From positions 1 through 9,414 of the forward strand of contig CAAEDD010000035.1 in the NCBI GenBank assembly GCA_900754515.1: a DNA stretch of 9,414 nucleotides. Direction: 5' to 3'. The stretch's first letter is position 1; every line of letters starts with the position of its first letter. This document shows, one piece after another, positions 6,277 through 9,414 of this stretch. The position numbers were made by a program, and so were the translations under genes. The DNA comes from an uncultured Oscillospiraceae bacterium. Its GTDB lineage: Bacteria; Bacillota; Clostridia; Oscillospirales; Oscillospiraceae. A model generated the notes under the pieces. It worked only from the letters and a program-made list of their open reading frames with translations. It was not told the origin of the DNA and did no database searches.

Positions 6277-6591
6277 ATGAAGCATGCTGTTATCGTTACC
6301 GGCGGAAAGCAGTACCGCGTGGCAGAGGGCGACGTTATCTTCGTTGAGAAGCTGGATGTCGCTGCCGGCGAGACTGTGAAGTTCGACCAGGTTCTGGCTG
6401 TTGTGGATGGCGAGACTGCAAAGTTCGGCGCACCTGTAATCGAAGGTGCAAGCGTAACTGCCAACGTCGTGAAGACCGGCAAGAGCGCTAAGATCCGCGT
6501 CTACAAGATGAAGCCCAAAAAGGGCTACCGCAGAACTCAGGGTCACAGACAGCCCTATACCAAGGTTCAGATTGAAGCTATCAACGCATAA
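6277..6591 (+). CDS. rplU: 50S ribosomal protein L21
   Basis: The protein has 104 residues, the usual bacterial L21 length. It opens with MKHAVIVTGGKQYRV, matching the near-invariant ETGGKQY-type start of the family. It ends with the basic MKPKKGYRRTQGHRQ segment and KVQIEAI, which contact 23S rRNA. L21 binds 23S rRNA in the large subunit. An in-frame ATG at 6271 would add two residues but lies only 3 nt from GGAGG. ATG 6277 has a 9-nt spacing and matches family starts better, so I use it. Ile codons are mostly ATC, as expected of a highly expressed gene. It is first in the operon, with rpmA 40 nt downstream and no Prp gene between them. Confidence 0.95.
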   Translation: MKHAVIVTGGKQYRVAEGDVIFVEKLDVAAGETVKFDQVLAVVDGETAKFGAPVIEGASVTANVVKTGKSAKIRVYKMKPKKGYRRTQGHRQPYTKVQIEAINA

Positions 6592-6631
6592 TTTTCCGCA
6601 ACTGATTATGACTTATGGAGGTGTAAGCTAA

Positions 6632-6895
6632 ATGGCACATAAAAAAGGTATGGGTTCTACCAAGAACGGCCGCGACAGTGAGTCTAAGCGTCTTGGTGCC
6701 AAGAGAGCCGATGGACAGTTTGTCCTGGCCGGCAACATCCTTGTCAGACAGCGCGGAACCAAAATCCACCCTGGCACCAACGTGGGCAAGGGTAAGGACG
6801 ACACTCTGTTCGCCCTCGTGGACGGCACCGTGAAGTTCGAGCGCATGGGCAAGGACCGCAAGAAGGTCTCTGTTTACGAAGAAATCGCTCAGTAA
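6632..6895 (+). CDS. rpmA: 50S ribosomal protein L27, form without N-terminal extension
   Basis: The protein has 87 residues and begins directly with MAHKKGMGSTKNGRDS. It continues with the conserved SKRLGAKRADGQ and NILVRQRGTKIHPG. The N-terminus of L27 reaches into the peptidyl-transferase centre. Many Bacillota carry about nine extra residues before AHKKG that the cysteine protease Prp removes; they are absent here, so the product needs only Met removal. GGAGG ends 10 nt before the ATG, and no alternative in-frame start between it and rplU encodes an extension. It is second gene in the rplU operon and is followed at once by a strong terminator. Confidence 0.96.
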   Translation: MAHKKGMGSTKNGRDSESKRLGAKRADGQFVLAGNILVRQRGTKIHPGTNVGKGKDDTLFALVDGTVKFERMGKDRKKVSVYEEIAQ

Positions 6896-6904
6896 TTGAC
6901 CATC

Positions 6905-6932
6905 AAGGCCGGACAAGCAGTCCGGCCTTTTT
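6905..6932 (+). terminator. Intrinsic terminator after rpmA
   Basis: AAGGCCGGAC (6905-6914) and GTCCGGCCTT (6920-6929) form a perfect 10-bp stem with an AAGCA loop, followed by T's to 6932. It begins 9 nt after the rpmA stop. Since obg starts 38 nt further on without an obvious promoter, obg may depend on read-through. Confidence 0.92.
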
Positions 6933-6969
6933 CTTATCATCTCTTTCAATTGATACAAAGGAGGAGACT

Positions 6970-8253
6970 ATGGCAGCATCTTTTGTAGATAAGGCCAGGA
7001 TAAGCATCCACGCCGGAAAAGGCGGGGACGGAGCCGTGGCCTTTCACCGGGAAAAATATGTGGCCGCAGGCGGTCCGGACGGCGGCGACGGCGGCCGTGG
7101 CGGCAATGTGGTTTTTGTTGTTGACGACAGTATGTCCACTTTGATGGACTTCAGATATAAGCGCAAATATGTGGCGGGTAACGGTGCCAACGGCCAGGGC
7201 AAGCGCTGCTACGGCAAGGACGGGGAGACCCTTTATATAAAGGTTCCCAGAGGCACGATTATAAGGGACACCGAGACCGGGGCCATAATGCACGACATGT
7301 CCACCGGTGAGGACTGGCTGGCGGCCAAGGGCGGCCGTGGCGGCTGGGGGAACATGCATTTTGCCACGCCTACCCGTCAGGTACCCCGCTTTGCAAAGCC
7401 GGGCCTGCCCGGAGAGAGCCATGATATCACTCTGGAGCTGAAACTTCTGGCGGATATCGGCCTTGTGGGATTTCCCAATGTGGGTAAATCCACGCTGCTG
7501 AGCGTGGTGAGCAAGGCTCATCCCAAGATTGCAAACTACCACTTTACAACCCTGTATCCCAATCTGGGCGTGGTGTACGTTGATGAGGGCGTGTCCTTTG
7601 TCATGGCGGATATCCCCGGTATAATCGAGGGGGCTGCCGAAGGTGCGGGACTGGGCCACGATTTCCTGCGGCATATCGACCGCTGCCGCCTGCTCATCCA
7701 TCTGGTGGATGTGTCCGGCAGTGAGGGCCGGGACCCGGTGGAGGACTTTGAGGCCATCAATGCCGAGCTCAAGCAGTACAGCCCGGAGCTGGCGGAGCGG
7801 CCCCAGATAGTGGCCGCCAACAAGTGCGATCTGCTATACGGCGACCGGGAGAATATTGATAGGCTGAAGGCCCATGTGGAAGAACAGGGCTACAGTTTCT
7901 TTGAGCTCAGCGCCGTCACTCATGAGGGTACCAGGGAGCTTGTTAAGGAGTGCGCCCGCCGCCTCCATGAGCTGCCTCCCATTGCCAGCTATGAGGCTGA
8001 CTATGTGCCTCCCGAGCCGGTGGTGGATACCTCCGGCGAGCTGAATATCCAGCAGTTTGACGACATGTGGATAGTGGAGGGACCCTGGCTCCAGCGCCTG
8101 GTGGCTACCGTCAACTTCTCCGACTATGAAAGCCGCATGTACTTTGACCGTGTCCTCCGGGAAGCGGGCGTCTTCCAGCGTATGGAAGAGATGGGCGTCA
8201 AGGACGGAGACACCGTGAGCATGTACGACTTGATGTTCGAGTATAAAGACTGA
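6970..8253 (+). CDS. obgE: Obg family GTPase, ribosome assembly and stress response
   Basis: The protein has 427 residues, the full Obg length with all three domains. The N-terminal glycine-rich OBG fold (about 1-158) includes GGDGGRGG (38-45) and KGGRGGWGN (120-128). The GTPase domain has P-loop GFPNVGKS (167-174), switch I TTLYPNLG (193-200), DIPG (214-217), NKCD (284-287) and SAV (314-316). The C-terminal OCT domain (about 350-427) ends in DGDTVSMYDLMFEY. Obg binds the 50S subunit during late assembly and responds to (p)ppGpp. AAGGAGGAG just before ATG 6970 is a strong ribosome binding site. The gene sits in the conserved rplU-rpmA-obg order, but a terminator separates it from rpmA. Its stop TGA overlaps the ATG of the VanZ-like gene by one base. 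Confidence 0.97.
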   Translation: MAASFVDKARISIHAGKGGDGAVAFHREKYVAAGGPDGGDGGRGGNVVFVVDDSMSTLMDFRYKRKYVAGNGANGQGKRCYGKDGETLYIKVPRGTIIRDTETGAIMHDMSTGEDWLAAKGGRGGWGNMHFATPTRQVPRFAKPGLPGESHDITLELKLLADIGLVGFPNVGKSTLLSVVSKAHPKIANYHFTTLYPNLGVVYVDEGVSFVMADIPGIIEGAAEGAGLGHDFLRHIDRCRLLIHLVDVSGSEGRDPVEDFEAINAELKQYSPELAERPQIVAANKCDLLYGDRENIDRLKAHVEEQGYSFFELSAVTHEGTRELVKECARRLHELPPIASYEADYVPPEPVVDTSGELNIQQFDDMWIVEGPWLQRLVATVNFSDYESRMYFDRVLREAGVFQRMEEMGVKDGDTVSMYDLMFEYKD

Positions 8254-8729
8254 TGGATAAGCGGGAATATGAGCGGCTGTGCCGCCTTATCAAGATACTG
8301 ATTGCCTTGACCCTGGCTTTCATCTGGGTCAACTCCCTTATGCCCAAAGAGGAGTCCCAGGCCGTGAGCCAGAGCTTGCTGGAGCGTATTGTGGAGCTTT
8401 TCGGGGCGCTGGGCGTGCGCCTGTCCCCCAAGAGCGACCACTTCCTAAGGAAGCTGGCCCACTTTGTGGAGTTCGGCATTCTGGGCGCCGAGTTCAGCCT
8501 GCTGCTGCACCTGAGAGATAGGCAGGGCCCCCAGGGCTTTGTGAACTGCGCCTTTGCCGGGCTCTCCGCCGCTGTTATAGACGAGTCTATACAGCTCATT
8601 TCCAAGCGTGGCTCCCAGGTCCAGGACGTGCTGCTGGATTTCTGCGGCTTTATGGTGGGGCTGTGGCTCTGCGCTGTGATATATGAGCGCTTTATACGAA
8701 AACGAATAGACAAAGACAAGGTATCCTGA
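8253..8729 (+). CDS. VanZ-like family membrane protein
   Basis: The protein has 158 residues with about four predicted membrane segments (roughly 12-29, 68-86, 97-115 and 124-146). VanZ-family signatures are present: RKLAHFVEF (66-74), DESIQ (110-114), then R119 and a DVLLDFCG segment (125-132). VanZ gives low-level teicoplanin resistance in enterococci by an unclear mechanism. Most genomic VanZ-like proteins are not in resistance clusters and have no proven function, and this one has no van genes nearby. Its ATG shares a base with the obg stop (TGATG), and no Shine-Dalgarno precedes it, so translation probably depends on re-initiation after obg. Confidence 0.88.
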   Translation: MDKREYERLCRLIKILIALTLAFIWVNSLMPKEESQAVSQSLLERIVELFGALGVRLSPKSDHFLRKLAHFVEFGILGAEFSLLLHLRDRQGPQGFVNCAFAGLSAAVIDESIQLISKRGSQVQDVLLDFCGFMVGLWLCAVIYERFIRKRIDKDKVS

Positions 8730-8733
8730 ACTG

Positions 8734-8762
8734 TCCCCGGCCTGGCAGGCCGGGGATTTTTT
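8734..8762 (+). terminator. Intrinsic terminator after the VanZ-like gene
   Basis: TCCCCGGCC (8734-8742) and GGCCGGGGA (8748-8756) form a perfect 9-bp GC-rich stem with a TGGCA loop, followed by six T's (8757-8762). It lies 4 nt after the stop codon and ends the obg unit. Confidence 0.95.
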
Positions 8763-8805
8763 ATGCGTTTCCTCTATAGGCTTTTATGGGAACTCTAAAG
8801 CACTA

Positions 8806-8834
8806 TTGCCAAATAAGATAATATATGCTATATT
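8806..8834 (+). promoter_or_regulatory. Predicted promoter of the Y-family polymerase gene
   Basis: TTGCCA (8806-8811) and TATATT (8829-8834) are separated by 17 nt. The predicted start near 8841 is about 30 nt before the GTG start. It follows a strong terminator, so the polymerase gene is its own transcription unit. Confidence 0.65.
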
Positions 8835-8836
8835 AT
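8818..8836. repeat. 19-bp palindrome overlapping the polymerase -10 box
   Basis: ATAATATA (8818-8825) and TATATTAT (8829-8836) are perfect 8-bp arms around TGC. The right arm contains the predicted -10 box, an ideal place for a repressor. It does not resemble the Bacillota LexA box (CGAAC-N4-GTTCG). It could be a chance AT-rich palindrome or the site of an unknown regulator. Confidence 0.45.
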
Positions 8837-8870
8837 TATCGTATTAGGAAAATGAGGGCGGTGAACAGTA

Positions 8871-9414
8871 GTGGGAGAGAGGACATACATAGCTATAGAC
8901 CTGAAGTCTTTTTACGCCTCGGTGGAGTGTGTGGAGCTGGGGCTTGATCCACTGGATGCAAACCTGGTGGTGGCCGACAGCAGCCGTACGGAAAAGACCA
9001 TATGCCTTGCGGTATCTCCGGCTCTCAAGGCCATAGGCATCCCGGGCCGTGCCCGGCTCTTTGAGGTGGTGCAGCAGGTAAAGACGGAAAACGCCCGGCG
9101 TTTGGGCAGGGTGAAGAGGAGAGGCTTTTCCGGAAAGTCCGCCAGTGCCAAAGAGCTTGAAATGAATCCGGGCCTGGAGCTGGACTATATCGTGGCAAGA
9201 CCCCGGATGGCCAAGTACATTGAATACAGCACCAGGATATATAACATATATACCCGCTTTGTGGCTCCGGAGGATATACACGTCTATTCCATAGACGAGG
9301 TTTTTATGGATGCCACTGACTACCTCAGGACCAGAAATGTCTCTGCCCATGACTTTGCAAGACTGATGATACATGAGGTGCTGTCCCAAACCGGGATAAC
9401 CGCCACTGCGGGTA
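8871..9414 (+). CDS. Y-family (UmuC-like) translesion DNA polymerase, N-terminal part (3' end off-window)
   Basis: The frame is open to the window end, giving 181 residues. IAIDLKSFYASVE (7-19) is the palm motif of Y-family polymerases, with the metal-binding Asp10 and likely steric gate Tyr15. YSIDEVFMD carries the second catalytic pair, Asp142/Glu143. The gap between the two motifs (132 residues) is much longer than in DinB (about 95), because of an extra segment at about 75-120 (VKRRGFSGKSASAKELEM and after), as in a UmuC-like clade of gut Bacillota. Such enzymes copy past damaged bases and are usually damage-induced. The start must be GTG 8871: a TGA stop lies at 8862-8864 in frame, no other start codon falls between, and the conserved motif begins six codons later. 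The Shine-Dalgarno is weak (GAGGG ending 12 nt before GTG). The C-terminal domains are not visible. Confidence 0.9.
   Translation, partial: MGERTYIAIDLKSFYASVECVELGLDPLDANLVVADSSRTEKTICLAVSPALKAIGIPGRARLFEVVQQVKTENARRLGRVKRRGFSGKSASAKELEMNPGLELDYIVARPRMAKYIEYSTRIYNIYTRFVAPEDIHVYSIDEVFMDATDYLRTRNVSAHDFARLMIHEVLSQTGITATAG

Noticed and set aside
6946..7701. A 251-codon open frame on the minus strand over obg
   Set aside because: It lies opposite the highly conserved Obg domains and is low in complexity, so it is a shadow.
8253..8729. Calling the VanZ-like gene a glycopeptide-resistance gene
   Set aside because: No vanA/B-type ligase, vanX, vanH or regulator is present, and VanZ-family proteins are widespread outside resistance clusters.
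8852..8947. A 31-codon frame starting at ATG 8852 upstream of and overlapping the polymerase
   Set aside because: It mostly overlaps the conserved polymerase N-terminus in another frame and has no recognisable features. A leader peptide is possible but unsupported.

Overview
The window reads as a chromosomal segment of a low-oxygen Bacillota (Firmicutes), most likely a gut-type Clostridia in or near the Oscillospiraceae. The grounds are the ribosomal-protein gene order rplU-rpmA-obg, Fe-S-rich redox genes, strong GGAGG ribosome binding sites, a DUF4368-type serine recombinase and a VanZ-family gene. The family assignment is inference; no rRNA or other decisive marker is present.

Layout, left to right. 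(1) Positions 1-870 hold the 3' part of a large serine recombinase, the right-hand end of an integrated mobile element whose body lies off-window. An imperfect hairpin (861-910) overlaps its stop codon. (2) On the minus strand, convergent to the recombinase, is a two-gene unit: an 893-residue multidomain Fe-S flavoprotein (1326-4007) followed 12 nt later by hypA (972-1313). Its promoter (4070-4098) is overlapped by a sequence resembling the binding site of the NADH-sensing repressor Rex. (3) Divergently, a near-consensus promoter (4136-4164) drives a CYTH (triphosphate tunnel) protein, followed by a surface lipoprotein with PdaC/RsiV-type domains that ends in a hairpin terminator (6098-6127). 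(4) A strong promoter and a structured leader (6163-6270) precede rplU and rpmA, then a strong terminator, then obg and an overlapping VanZ-like membrane-protein gene, closed by a second strong terminator (8734-8762). (5) A promoter with an embedded palindrome drives a Y-family DNA polymerase that runs off the right edge.

How the parts fit together. The flavoprotein/HypA pair looks like an NAD(P)H-linked electron-transfer unit under possible redox control; its electron acceptor cannot be read from sequence. The rplU-rpmA-obg block is translation and ribosome-assembly housekeeping. It lacks the Prp protease gene normally found between rplU and rpmA in Bacillota, and L27 correspondingly lacks the N-terminal extension that Prp removes. 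The recombinase is probably foreign: none of its 18 isoleucines uses ATA, whereas the nearby CYTH gene uses ATA for 13 of 16.

The least-explained items are the flavoprotein fusion with its orphan HypA and possible Rex operator, the Prp/L27 absence, and the palindrome-controlled polymerase. I see no CRISPR array, tRNA, rRNA or insertion sequence, and no gene-free stretch longer than about 200 bases.
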